From Bog-473 sp963807775 (GTDB lineage: Bacteria; Actinomycetota; Acidimicrobiia; Acidimicrobiales; RAAP-2): DNA of 64,000 bases. The stretch is from contig CAWECY010000004.1 of assembly GCA_963807775.1 (NCBI GenBank), forward strand, positions 124,001 through 188,000, in the 5' to 3' direction. Shown piece after piece: positions 42,694-52,151 of the stretch (position 1 is the stretch's first letter; the number at the start of each line of letters is the position of its first letter). The notes beneath the pieces were generated by a model that was given only the letters and a program-made list of their open reading frames with translations, searched no databases and was not told the DNA's origin. Both the position numbers and the translations under genes were made by a program.

Positions 42694-43455
42694 ATGGCGC
42701 AGCCGACCTTCGATTTCGACGACCAGGTGGTGGTGGTGACCGGCGGCTCGCGCGGCGTGGGGGCGGGGATCGTTGAGGCCTTTCTCGATGCCGGAGCCAA
42801 CGTGGTCACGTGCGGGCGCCACGAGGCCGAGGTCGAGGGGGCCGTCTTCGTGACGGCCGACGTGCGCAAGCCGCCCGAGGCCGAGCGGGTCATCGCCAAG
42901 GCGGTCGAGCAGTGGGGCCGGGTCGACGTGCTGGTCAACAACGCCGGCGGGTCGCCGCACGCGCTGGCGGCCGAGCAGACGCAGCGCTTCGTGGAGTCGG
43001 TGATCGGGCTCAATCTCCTGGCGCCGCTGTGGTGCGCGCAATCGGCCCACAAGGTGATGGCGCTGCAGGAGGAGGGTGGGGTCATCGTCAACGTGGCCAG
43101 CGTGTCGGGACTGCGCCCTTCGCCCGGGGCCTCGGCCTACGGCGCGGCCAAGGCGGGGCTGATCAACCTGACGGCGACGCTGGCCATGGAGTGGGCGCCG
43201 CTGGTGCGGGTGAACTGTGTCAGCGCCGGGCTGCTCGACACCGGCGCCGGCGACGACTTCTACGGCGGGCCCGACAAGGTGGCGGCGGTGTCCGCCGGGG
43301 TGCCCATGGGGCGCATGGGGACGCCCGACGACGTGGCCGGTGCGGTGCTGTACCTGGCCAGTCCGGCCGCGGCGTTCGTCTCGGGGGCCAACCTGGTGCT
43401 CGACGGGGGTGGCGAGGTGCCGCCGTTCCTGACCGCCCTGGGCCAGGCTCCGTAG
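42694..43455 (+). CDS. SDR family oxidoreductase, Rv3549c-like by position
   Basis: 253 residues, classical SDR: cofactor motif TGGSRGVGAG (~17-26), VNNAGG, catalytic Ser in VASVSGLRPSPGAS, YGAAK and the end LVLDGGGEVPPFL. In M. tuberculosis an SDR gene is divergent from echA20-ipdA-ipdB in just this way, so a hydroxy-acyl or keto step on the C/D-ring intermediates is likely; the exact substrate is not known from sequence. ATG 42694 has no strong ribosome site. Downstream gap of 228 bases ends the transcription unit. Confidence 0.87.
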   Translation: MAQPTFDFDDQVVVVTGGSRGVGAGIVEAFLDAGANVVTCGRHEAEVEGAVFVTADVRKPPEAERVIAKAVEQWGRVDVLVNNAGGSPHALAAEQTQRFVESVIGLNLLAPLWCAQSAHKVMALQEEGGVIVNVASVSGLRPSPGASAYGAAKAGLINLTATLAMEWAPLVRVNCVSAGLLDTGAGDDFYGGPDKVAAVSAGVPMGRMGTPDDVAGAVLYLASPAAAFVSGANLVLDGGGEVPPFLTALGQAP

Positions 43456-43683
43456 GGCCGGCGGAGGGGACCGAGGACGTCCTGCCCGGAGGGAACCCCT
43501 GACGTCCCTCCCGGAGCTCTTTGAGAAAACGCTCAACGGTTGTGTTTAGATCAAACGTCTGGGTTTAGCCTGTGCGAGCGAGCCGATTCGGGCGCTCATG
43601 GGCCGGGGCGAGGCGTGGCACCGCATGTGCCTGACCTCGGCGATTAGGGGCGCAACCGGGATCAGCTGCTAGACAGTTCAGCC

Positions 43684-44844
43684 GTGCAATTGGCGGTCCC
43701 CACGGAGACCCGTCCCGGAGAGCGCCGTGTGGCCCTCACCCCTGACGTGGTGAAGAAGTTGGTCGGCACCGGCTGGGTGGTGTGCATCCAGGCCGGGGCC
43801 GGGACGCAGGCAGCCTTCAGTGATGCCGCCTACAAGGAGGCGGGCGCGACCATGGCCCCCGACGCCGCCGCCACGGTGTCTGGTGCCGGCCTCGTCGTGC
43901 AGGTCAATGCCCCGGCTCCCGAGGAGGTTGGGCAGCTCCCCGACGGGGTGGCCACCCTGAGCTTCTTCGGCGCCGCCCAGTCCGAGGACGCCCTGCGGGC
44001 GCTGGCCGCCAAGGGCGCCACCGTCTTCAGCTTCGACCTGCTGCCGCGCATCAGCCGGGCGCAGGGCATGGACGCCCTGAGCTCGCAGGCCACGGTGTCG
44101 GGCTACCGGGCCGGGCTGAGCGCGGCCGAGCATTTGGCCAAGTTCTTCCCGATGTTCATGACGGCGGCCGGGACGGTGCCGCCGGCCAAGGTGCTCGTGA
44201 TGGGCGTGGGCGTGGCCGGCCTGCAGGCGATCGCCACGGCGCGCCGGCTGGGCGCGGTGGTCAAGGCCTACGACGTGCGGGCGGCGGCCAAGGAAGAGGC
44301 CGAGAGCCTGGGCGCCACCTTCCTCGACCTCGGGGTGTCAGCCGAAGGGACCGGCGGCTACGCCCGGGAGCTCTCGGCAGAGGAGCTGGAGCGCCAGCGG
44401 GCCGCCCTGGCCGAAGAGGTGGGCCGTTCCGACGTGGTCATCACGACGGCGGCGGTGCCGGGCCGGCAGGCACCGGTGCTGGTCACCGCATCGATGGTCG
44501 AGGGCATGGCCGAGGGCGCGGTCGTCGTCGACATGGCGGCCGACCAGGGTGGCAACTGCGAGCTGACCAAGGCGGGCGAGGTGGTGGAGCACAACGGCGT
44601 GCACATCGTCGGCATGGCCAACCCGCCGTCGGGCATGCCCACCCACGCCAGCTTCCTGTACGCCCGCAACGTGGCCAACGTGCTCGGCCTGATGGGACCC
44701 GAGGGGGCGCTCACCCCGGACTGGGACGACGAGATCGTGGCCGGCATGTGCGTGCTGCGCGACGGCAAGCCCGTGGCGCCGGCGGCGGTGGAGCTGCTCG
44801 GCGGGTCGGGCGGGACGAGCGGGACGGGAGGAGCGCAGTCGTGA
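43684..44844 (+). CDS. pntAA: NAD(P) transhydrogenase alpha subunit, part 1
   Basis: 386 residues, domain I (NAD(H)-binding) of proton-translocating transhydrogenase. AlaDh/PNT N-terminal part VPTETRPGERRVALTPDVVKKL, then the Rossmann motif VLVMGVGVAGLQAIATARRLGAVVKAYDVR, mobile loop region and AADQGGNCELTKAGE, VGMANPPSGMPTHAS. It is a separate subunit, so the enzyme is the three-gene type (as in Rhodospirillum). Works at the inner face of the membrane with PntAB and PntB, using the proton gradient to make NADPH. GTG start. Confidence 0.95.
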   Translation: MQLAVPTETRPGERRVALTPDVVKKLVGTGWVVCIQAGAGTQAAFSDAAYKEAGATMAPDAAATVSGAGLVVQVNAPAPEEVGQLPDGVATLSFFGAAQSEDALRALAAKGATVFSFDLLPRISRAQGMDALSSQATVSGYRAGLSAAEHLAKFFPMFMTAAGTVPPAKVLVMGVGVAGLQAIATARRLGAVVKAYDVRAAAKEEAESLGATFLDLGVSAEGTGGYARELSAEELERQRAALAEEVGRSDVVITTAAVPGRQAPVLVTASMVEGMAEGAVVVDMAADQGGNCELTKAGEVVEHNGVHIVGMANPPSGMPTHASFLYARNVANVLGLMGPEGALTPDWDDEIVAGMCVLRDGKPVAPAAVELLGGSGGTSGTGGAQS

Positions 44845-45230
44845 TGAGCAGCCTGGTGCACGCCACGTTCGCCGTCGACGGGTCGACGGGCATCGTGGCG
44901 TACCTGACGGTGTTCGCCCTGGCGGCGTTCGTGGGGATCGAGGTGATCTCCAAGGTGCCGAGCATCCTGCACACGCCGTTGATGTCGGGCTCCAACGCCA
45001 TCCACGGCATCGTGCTGGTCGGCGCGCTGACGATCATGGGTGAGGCCACCGGCACCGCCGAGCTCGTGCTGGGCACGCTGGCCGTGTTCCTGGCCACGCT
45101 CAACATCGTGGGTGGCTTCGTGGTGACCGACCGCATGCTCCAGATGTTCCGCGGCAAGCCCGGGGACAAGGAGAAGGGCAAGGCCAAGGCGGCCGCGGCG
45201 GACGCCACCGACGCCGGGGGTGCGGCCTGA
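44841..45230 (+). CDS. pntAB: NAD(P) transhydrogenase alpha subunit, part 2
   Basis: About 129 residues with three membrane helices (~20-40, ~55-75, ~78-98) and a Lys/Ala-rich cytoplasmic tail. The motif EVISKVPSILHTPLMSGSNAIHGI is the invariant PntAB signature. GTG 44841 overlaps the pntAA stop and has GGGAGGAG seven bases upstream; ATG 44844 directly after it is an alternative. Forms part of the proton channel. Confidence 0.94.
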   Translation: MMSSLVHATFAVDGSTGIVAYLTVFALAAFVGIEVISKVPSILHTPLMSGSNAIHGIVLVGALTIMGEATGTAELVLGTLAVFLATLNIVGGFVVTDRMLQMFRGKPGDKEKGKAKAAAADATDAGGAA

Positions 45231-46648
45231 TGCTGGCGGCGTCGTTCACCCTGGCCACCGCGCGCGACCTGGCCTATCTGATCGCCATCATCGGGTTCAT
45301 CCTGGCGCTCAAGTTCCTGAGCTCGCCCAAGTACGCCCGCCAGGGCAACCTGGTCGGCGCGGCGGCCGCCATCCTGGCCGTGGGCATGACCTTCACGCTC
45401 CCGACGCTGCGGCACTCGGGGAAGAACCTTTGGCTCGCCCTCGCCGCCATGGTGGTGGGCGCCCTGGTGGCCGTCCCCGTGGCGCGCTTCGTGAAGATGA
45501 CCGCCATGCCACAGCTGGTGGCCATCTTCAACGGCGTCGGCGGTGGCGCGGCCGCGCTGATCTCCATCGTGGAGCTGTTGCACCTGCACTTCCTCGGGCT
45601 CCAACCCGCGGTCTACGTCACGGCCGAGGTGCTGCTGGGCGTGCTGATCGGTTCGGTCTCGTTCTCGGGCAGCGCCATCGCGTTCATCAAGCTGCAGGAG
45701 CTCATCACCGGTCGGCCCATCACCTACCCGGGACAGCAGCTGATCAACGGATTGGTCGGTGTCGCCATCGCCGCGTGCATCGTCCTGGCGCTGGTGACCG
45801 GCAGCATCATCTACGTGTGGGTGATCCTGGCGCTGTCGTTGGTCCTCGGGGTGATCTTCGTGCTGCCCATCGGCGGGGCCGACGTACCGGTGCTGATCTC
45901 GCTGCTGAACTCGTTCACCGGACTGGCCGTGGCGGCGTCAGGCTTCGTGCTCGACAACTACCTGCTGATCGTGGCGGGCACCCTGGTCGGCGCCTCCGGC
46001 ATGCTCCTGACCCGGATGATGAGCGCGGCCATGGGCCGCTCGTTGCCCAACATCCTCTTCAGCGCCTTCGGCTCGGTCATCACGGCCACCGGCGGCGAGG
46101 CGGGAGACGCGACCCGTCCGGTGCGCACCGGTACGACCGAGGACGTCGGGGTGCTGCTGGCCTACGCCCGCAAGGTGGTCATCATCCCCGGCTACGGGTT
46201 GGCGGTGGCCCAGGCCCAGCACACGGTGCGCGAGCTGGCCGACGCCCTCACGGCCCGCGGCGTCGACACCTTCTTCGCCATCCACCCGGTGGCCGGCCGC
46301 ATGCCCGGGCACATGAACGTGCTGCTGGCCGAAGCCAACGTGCCCTACGACGAGCTCAAGGAGATGGACGAGGCCAACCCCGAGATGTCCACGGCCGACG
46401 TTGCTTTGGTCGTCGGGGCCAACGACACGGTCAACCCCGCGGCCAAGTCGACGCCGGGCAGTCCCATCTACGGCATGCCCATCATCAACGCCGACGAGGC
46501 GGAGAACATCATCTTCTTGAAGCGCTCCATGCGGCCCGGGTTCGCCGGCATCGACAACGACCTGCTCTACGACTCCAAGACGACCATGCTGTTCGGGGAC
46601 GCCAAGGACACGCTGCAGAAGCTGGTGACGGCGGTCAACGACGCCTGA
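45230..46648 (+). CDS. pntB: NAD(P) transhydrogenase beta subunit
   Basis: 472 residues. About nine membrane helices (~15-270) are followed by domain III, which binds NADP(H): IIPGYGLAVAQAQHTVREL, IHPVAGRMPGHMNVLLAEA, VPYD and DVALVVGANDTVNPAA, all standard. The ATG overlaps the pntAB stop (TGATG). The N-terminal helix retains SSPKYARQGNLVG. With PntAA and PntAB it transfers hydride from NADH to NADP at the expense of inward proton flow, a useful NADPH source next to oxygenase- and reductase-dependent steroid degradation. Confidence 0.96.
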   Translation: MLAASFTLATARDLAYLIAIIGFILALKFLSSPKYARQGNLVGAAAAILAVGMTFTLPTLRHSGKNLWLALAAMVVGALVAVPVARFVKMTAMPQLVAIFNGVGGGAAALISIVELLHLHFLGLQPAVYVTAEVLLGVLIGSVSFSGSAIAFIKLQELITGRPITYPGQQLINGLVGVAIAACIVLALVTGSIIYVWVILALSLVLGVIFVLPIGGADVPVLISLLNSFTGLAVAASGFVLDNYLLIVAGTLVGASGMLLTRMMSAAMGRSLPNILFSAFGSVITATGGEAGDATRPVRTGTTEDVGVLLAYARKVVIIPGYGLAVAQAQHTVRELADALTARGVDTFFAIHPVAGRMPGHMNVLLAEANVPYDELKEMDEANPEMSTADVALVVGANDTVNPAAKSTPGSPIYGMPIINADEAENIIFLKRSMRPGFAGIDNDLLYDSKTTMLFGDAKDTLQKLVTAVNDA

Positions 46649-46676
46649 GCCGCCAGCGGGCAGCAGGCCCGCTCCC

Positions 46677-49600
46677 TCAGGGCCGGACGCTGAGCCACGG
46701 CACGTCGTCGAGCGTCAGGTCGCGCGGTGGGCCCGGGGTGGCGGCCCGGGCCGTGTCGTCGAAGGGCCGCACCACGTTGCCGAAGCGGTGCATCGTGCGC
46801 GACACCGTCTGCTCCCGTACGTAGCGCAGCAGCTCCACGCGCCCGAGAACCACGGGCGACCGCGCGTCGACGTGGACGGCGGGCTCCAGCCGCCCCAGCT
46901 CGGGCTCTGAGCCGACGAGGCGGACGCGGGCCGACGGCAGCTCGGCCAGGCGTGCCGAAAGCTCGGACGACGTCTCGACGACGGACGTGGCCAGCGGCAG
47001 GAGGCGCACGACCCCGGGCTCGACGGCGCCGGCCGCAGCCGGATGCAGGCTGACCACGGCTGCGACGCCGGCCACGGCCATGGCCACGAGCACCCGTGCG
47101 ATGTCGAAGGGCGCCGCGCCGGGCGCCACGCGGACGGTGAGGCCCGGCAGCGGGCGGTAGCGCAACACGTTGGACTCGCAGAAGAGCGCGGTGGGGTCGT
47201 GGTCGCGCCCGAACTCCACGGCCCACCAGTGGGTGTCGCTTGCGGCCGCCGCCTCGAGCGCGGCGTAGTCGGAGCCGGTCAGGCCGGCGACCAGCTCGGC
47301 CAGAACGGCGCGCACGTGCGGCATCGGCTCGGTGCCGCGGCCCGGCCGGCCGGCATCTTCGACCCGGCAGAGCTGCACGACGTAGTTGGGACCGCCCGCC
47401 TTGGCACCGGGCCCGACCACCGAGCGCTTCCAGCCGCCGAAGGGCTGCCGGCCGACGATGGCGCCGGTGATGGGGCGGTTGACGTAGGCGTTGCCCACCT
47501 CGACGCTGTCGGCCCACCATTCGCAGTCGCGGGGGTCGAGGGACCAGATGCCCCCGGTGAGCCCGTACGGCAACGCGTTCTGGATGGTCAGCGCCTCGTC
47601 GAGGTCGTCGGCGGCGATCAGGCCGAGCACGGGCCCGAAGCACTCGGTGCGGGCGAACCAATCGCCGGGCGCCACGCCGTCGACGATGCCGGGTGACCAC
47701 AGGTCGGGGCCGACCGGCCGCGGCTCGAGCAGCCAGCGTTGGGACCCCTCGAGCGACGTCAGGGCGCGCAGGAGCTTCTCGCCGGGCGGCTCCACCAGCG
47801 GTCCCAGGGTGGAACCGGCCGCGGTGGCCGGACCCAGCTGGAGCGAGCGGGCGGCGTCGACCAGCTGGTGGCGGAACCGCTCCGAGCGGGCGACGTCGCC
47901 GACGAGGATGGCCAGCGAGGCGGCCGAGCACTTCTGCCCGGCGTGACCGAAGGCCGAGCGGGCCAGGTCGGCCGCCGCCTGGTCGAGGTCGGCCTCTGGC
48001 ATCACGATCAAGACGTTCTTGCCCGAGGTCTCGGCGAAGAGGGGTGTACGCGGCGCCAGGCGTGCGAAGAGCTCCGCCGTCTCGTAGGACCCGGTGAGCA
48101 CGACCGCGCCGAGCCCGTCGTGGCCGACGAGGTGGGAGCCCACCGGCCCATCCGCGCAGTGGACGCCGAGCAGCGCGTCGGCCGGTATGCCGGCGACCCG
48201 GCACGCGGCCACTGCGGCCAACGCCGTCGACGGCGTCTGCGGCGCCGGCTTCACGATCACGGCGTTGCCGGCGGCCAGTGCAGCCAGGGCTCCGCCGATC
48301 GGGATGGCGAGCGGGAAGTTCCAGGGCCCGGCGACCGCCACCACGCCCAGAGGGCGGGCCACGGCACCGTCGAGGTGCTCGAGCTCGCGAGCCAGCACGG
48401 CGTAGTAGCGGGCGAAGTCGACCGCTTCGGACACCTCGGTATCCGCCTCGGCCAGCGTCTTGCCGCCCTCGGCCGCCAGGAGCGCCACCAACTTCGGGCG
48501 CCGGCCGGCCAGCTCGGCCGCGCAGCGCTCCAGGAGCTCAGCCCGCTCGGCCGGTGGGACCAGGGCCCACCGGGCGGCGCCGGCCCGGGCCGTGGCCACC
48601 ACCTTGTCCACTCCCGCCTCGTCGAGCGGGTGCGGCAGTTGCAGGGCGGGGGGAGATCCGAGCGCCTGCACCAGGCGGCCCCTCTCCCGGCGATCGGTGG
48701 GGTCGGTGTCCGGCTCGTTGGCGAAGCGGGCGGGTGGGGGCGGCGGAGCTTCCGGCCTGGCCCGTCCCTGGCGGCGAGGCAGCCCCCCCGCCGGGTCGTC
48801 GCGGCGCGCCACCGCGGTGGCGAAGCGGCGACGCTCGCGCTCGAAGACGACGTCGTCATGGAGGGCGGGGTAGGCGGCGAGGAAGTTGTCGCCGCCACCG
48901 TTCTCCTCCAGCCGCCGGAAGAGGTAGGCCAGAGCGTGATCGAAGTCGGCCGGCGCCACGACCGGCGTGTAGAGCACGACGCGGCCCGTCGAGGCCAAGA
49001 CGGCCCGGGCGGCCGCCGGCGCCATGCCCTGGAGCATTTCGAAGCTCACGGCGTCGCTCACGCCGCGAGCCTCGGCCAGCAGGTGCGCCCAGGCCAGGTC
49101 GAAGAGGTTGTGGCCGGCGACACCAACCGACAGAGCTCGGGTGTGCTCGGGGCGCAACGCGTACTCGACCATCGCCTTGTGGTTGGCGTCGGTGGCGGAC
49201 TTGGTCCAGAAGGTGGCCAGGGGCCAGCCGCGCACGGCCGCCTCGACCCGCTCGGCCGCCAGGTTGGCGCCCTTGACGATGCGGACCTTGACGCGGGCCC
49301 CGCCTCGCCGCTGACGGGCATCCGCCCAGGCACACAGGCGCTGGAGGGCGGCCAGCGATTCGGGCAGGTAGGCCTGGAGCACGATTCCCGCCTCGAGTCC
49401 CAGGAACCCGGGCTCGTCGAGCAGGCCGGTGAAGGCGTCCAGCGTCAGCGCGAGGTCCTTGTACTCCTCCATGTCGAGGTTGACGAAGGTGGGTGGCGTG
49501 CCGTGGGCGGCCGAGAGCACTTCGCGCAGAGCCTCCCGTGTGCGCCCGAGCGTCTCCGCGTACGACCACAGGTTGACCTGCGCGCAGATCGACGACACCT

Positions 49601-50183
49601 TGACGGAGACGTAGTCCACGTCGGGACGCGCCATCAGCGCCAGCACGTCGGCCCGACGGCGCGCCGCCTCGGTGTGCCCGAGGACGGCTTCGCCCAGCAG
49701 GTTCACGTTGACGCGGAATCCCTCCGCGCGCAGGCGGGCCAGGTGCCCGCCGAGCGCCGGGCCGGTGGCGTCGGTCACCAGGTCCCCGAGCAGGGCGCGC
49801 AGCCGGCGTCGGGCCAGCGGCATCACGGCGCCGGGGGCGACGGCGGACAGGCGGGCGCCCCAACGCAGGAAGGCACCGTCGGCCGGAGAGAGGAACCCGG
49901 GCCGGCCGGCCCGGGCGAGCCGGCGCAACTGGCGAGCCGCCACACGGGGCGACTCGGGGCGCAGCACACGATCGCAGAAGGCCATGGCGAAGGAGAGCGA
50001 GCCCGGGTCGGCCGTCAGGTCGTGGAGCCGCATGGCCCGGGTGCGCTCGGACTGGGTGAGCGTGCCGGACTCCAGCCAGCGGCGGGCCAGCTCGGCGGCC
50101 GGGCCGACCAGGGAGCCTGGCAGGTCATCGGACGTCGGATGCGCTCCGCGGTCTGCGTGAAGTGCGCTCGTAGCAGCAGTCAA
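46677..50183 (-). CDS. putA: Bifunctional proline dehydrogenase/glutamate semialdehyde dehydrogenase
   Basis: 1168 residues. N-terminal proline dehydrogenase barrel (~60-430: VKVSSICAQVNLW, NLDMEEYKDLALTL, GIVLQAYLPESL, RIVKGANLAAERV) and aldehyde dehydrogenase (~500-960: VAGPWNFPLAIPIGG, LTGSYETAELF, ETSGKNVLIV, catalytic Cys in GHAGQKCSAASLAI, ECFGPVLGLI). A C-terminal ~190-residue extra region resembles a degenerate ALDH-like domain, common in long PutA proteins. It oxidises proline to glutamate with FAD and NAD. There is no N-terminal ribbon-helix-helix, so it is not an autoregulator. Start TTG 50183; the next ATG, at 50033, would cut conserved residues. Confidence 0.94.
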   Translation of the reverse strand: MTAATSALHADRGAHPTSDDLPGSLVGPAAELARRWLESGTLTQSERTRAMRLHDLTADPGSLSFAMAFCDRVLRPESPRVAARQLRRLARAGRPGFLSPADGAFLRWGARLSAVAPGAVMPLARRRLRALLGDLVTDATGPALGGHLARLRAEGFRVNVNLLGEAVLGHTEAARRRADVLALMARPDVDYVSVKVSSICAQVNLWSYAETLGRTREALREVLSAAHGTPPTFVNLDMEEYKDLALTLDAFTGLLDEPGFLGLEAGIVLQAYLPESLAALQRLCAWADARQRRGGARVKVRIVKGANLAAERVEAAVRGWPLATFWTKSATDANHKAMVEYALRPEHTRALSVGVAGHNLFDLAWAHLLAEARGVSDAVSFEMLQGMAPAAARAVLASTGRVVLYTPVVAPADFDHALAYLFRRLEENGGGDNFLAAYPALHDDVVFERERRRFATAVARRDDPAGGLPRRQGRARPEAPPPPPARFANEPDTDPTDRRERGRLVQALGSPPALQLPHPLDEAGVDKVVATARAGAARWALVPPAERAELLERCAAELAGRRPKLVALLAAEGGKTLAEADTEVSEAVDFARYYAVLARELEHLDGAVARPLGVVAVAGPWNFPLAIPIGGALAALAAGNAVIVKPAPQTPSTALAAVAACRVAGIPADALLGVHCADGPVGSHLVGHDGLGAVVLTGSYETAELFARLAPRTPLFAETSGKNVLIVMPEADLDQAAADLARSAFGHAGQKCSAASLAILVGDVARSERFRHQLVDAARSLQLGPATAAGSTLGPLVEPPGEKLLRALTSLEGSQRWLLEPRPVGPDLWSPGIVDGVAPGDWFARTECFGPVLGLIAADDLDEALTIQNALPYGLTGGIWSLDPRDCEWWADSVEVGNAYVNRPITGAIVGRQPFGGWKRSVVGPGAKAGGPNYVVQLCRVEDAGRPGRGTEPMPHVRAVLAELVAGLTGSDYAALEAAAASDTHWWAVEFGRDHDPTALFCESNVLRYRPLPGLTVRVAPGAAPFDIARVLVAMAVAGVAAVVSLHPAAAGAVEPGVVRLLPLATSVVETSSELSARLAELPSARVRLVGSEPELGRLEPAVHVDARSPVVLGRVELLRYVREQTVSRTMHRFGNVVRPFDDTARAATPGPPRDLTLDDVPWLSVRP

Positions 50184-50302
50184 GCACCCCAGGTTTCATA
50201 TGTCCGCGTATATTCCCTGGTCGGAGGGGTTGCACACGCCGTTCCCGTGCGTCCTCGCCGTGGGACCGTGAGAAACACCCGGGATGCGGTGTTTCCCGGA
50301 GG

Positions 50303-52097
50303 ATGGTGCTGGCTGAGAAGCTGGCCCACCTCGTCAGGAGGGCGAACCGGTCGGGGGTGGGGAGGGGAGCTGCGAGCGCGTTCGCTCGGGTCCGGCGGTC
50401 CGCGCCCGTCGTTCTCATCGGCGTCTTCTTCGTCGTCATGCTCTGCGGCGGTTTCGTGCTGGGCATGGGCGGTTCGGCTCTTCCGGCGCCCCACCACCGC
50501 TCGGCCGACGCCACCTCCCGGCACGCCCAGCGCGGCCACCACGCGGTGGACGAGCAGCTGGCCGACGCCTCCGGCAACGCCTTGGACGAGCTGGGGGCCA
50601 CGGCCGACCTGAGCCTGCCCGCCGCTACCTCGGCGCCGGCAGCCGCGCCGGCCTCGCTGGTGGACCAGCCCCCGATGGCGGCGCGCGAGAACTTCGCCTT
50701 CGCCCCCTACTGGACCCTGCCCCAGTCGCCCACCTTCAGCCTGACCGGTCTGTCGACCATCGCCTACTTCTCCATCGGCGTGAACCCGGACGGCACGCTG
50801 GACGAGAACGGCCCGGGTTGGGAGGGTTTCCAGAGCCAGGACCTGACGAACCTCATCACGAGCGCCCACGCCGCGGGTGAGCGCGTCGTGCTCACGGTCA
50901 ACGACTTCGGCCAGAGCTCGCTCGACTCACTCACCTCGTCACCCACGGCGCCGGCGACGCTCTCGTCGGCGCTCATCCCACTGCTGCAGGCCAAGTCGCT
51001 CGACGGTGTCAACTTCGACTTCGAGGGCGACGGCAGCGGCGACCAGGCCGGGCTGACCAACCTGATGCAGGCTGTGTCGGGCGCGCTGCGGACGGCCGAT
51101 CCGCACTGGCAGATCACCATGGACACCTACGCCTCGTCGGCGGGCGACCCCGACGGCTTCTACAACATCCCGGCACTGGCCCCGTTCGTCGACGCCTTCT
51201 TCGTCATGGACTACGAGCTCAACCTGGCCGGCACGCCGTCGGCCGCGTCACCGCTCACCAGCGGCGCCTTCAGCAGCCTGACCACACTCGAGCAGTACAC
51301 CGCCGCCGTCCCGGCGTCGAAGGTCATTCTCGGCCTGCCCTTCTTCGGCATCGACTGGCCGACCGACAACGGCACCATGGCGGCCAACGCCACGGGCGGC
51401 GCCATCGACATCGCCGACTCGCAGGCGCAGGGCAACGGGCCCGAGTACTGGGACCCGGTGACCGGCACGGAGTGGACCAGCTACCAGGTGGGCAACCAGT
51501 GGCACGAGTCCTACTACGAGGGCGAGTACGGCCTGTACCAGGCGGCGCAGATGGCCTCCTTCTTCGGCGTGCGCGGCGTGGGCATCTGGGCCCTCGGCAT
51601 GGAGAACGACGGCGCGCAGCTGATCGCTTCGCTCGACGGCATCTCGCCCGGTGGGCCGGGCGGGACCGGCCCGGCCGCCACGTCGTCCAGCGCGACGCCC
51701 GCGCCGGCCACCGTGACGGGGGCCACGCCGGCTCCGGCTCCGGCTCCGGCTGCGGCTCCGGGGCGGACCCCGACGCCGACGACTCACCCCGTCGCCCACG
51801 TCGCCGCCCACCACCGCCCCGGCGGCGGCGACGACCACGACCACCACCACGACCGTGCCCGCCACCACCGCCGTGTACGACGGCGCCACCGTGGTGCTGA
51901 CCCCGATCTCGTCGAGCGGGGTGGCCACGCTCACCAGCGACGGCACGGTGACCGACTTCCAGTCCAACGTGCCGGCCTACTCGTGCCTCAAGGGGGCCAC
52001 GCTCGACGTGTACGACAACCTGCTTTCGGGGCAGCAGGTGGCCGAGGCCAGCACGCCGAGCGACTGCATCACCCAGGACTTCGGGCTGCCCTCCTGA
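50303..52097 (+). CDS. Membrane-anchored GH18-like protein with Thr/Pro linker (frameshifted)
   Basis: N-terminal anchor helix (~35-56), a low-complexity stretch, then a GH18-type barrel (~125-455) with the active-site motif DGVNFDFEGDG (family pattern DxxDxDxE, with Asn for the middle Asp) and VDAFFVMDYELN. A Pro/Ala/Thr linker follows. One extra base near 51784 ends the useful frame; the adjacent frame continues the linker as a long Thr run (TTTTTTTT then VPATTAVYDG) and a ~75-residue C-terminal domain with two cysteines, ending at 52097. It likely hydrolyses or binds a wall or environmental glycan outside the cell. The start codon is uncertain because GGAGG directly abuts ATG 50303. Confidence 0.8.
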
Positions 52098-52151
52098 ACG
52101 CCTCCTGAACCGTCCGGCCCGAATCCGGCCGGTAGCCTGACTCGTAGAGCC

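Noticed and set aside
43521..43536. TTGAG-AAAACG-CTCAA hairpin before pntAA as a terminator
   Set aside because: The stem has only five pairs and no T-tract; it could equally be part of the pntAA promoter region, so no call is made.
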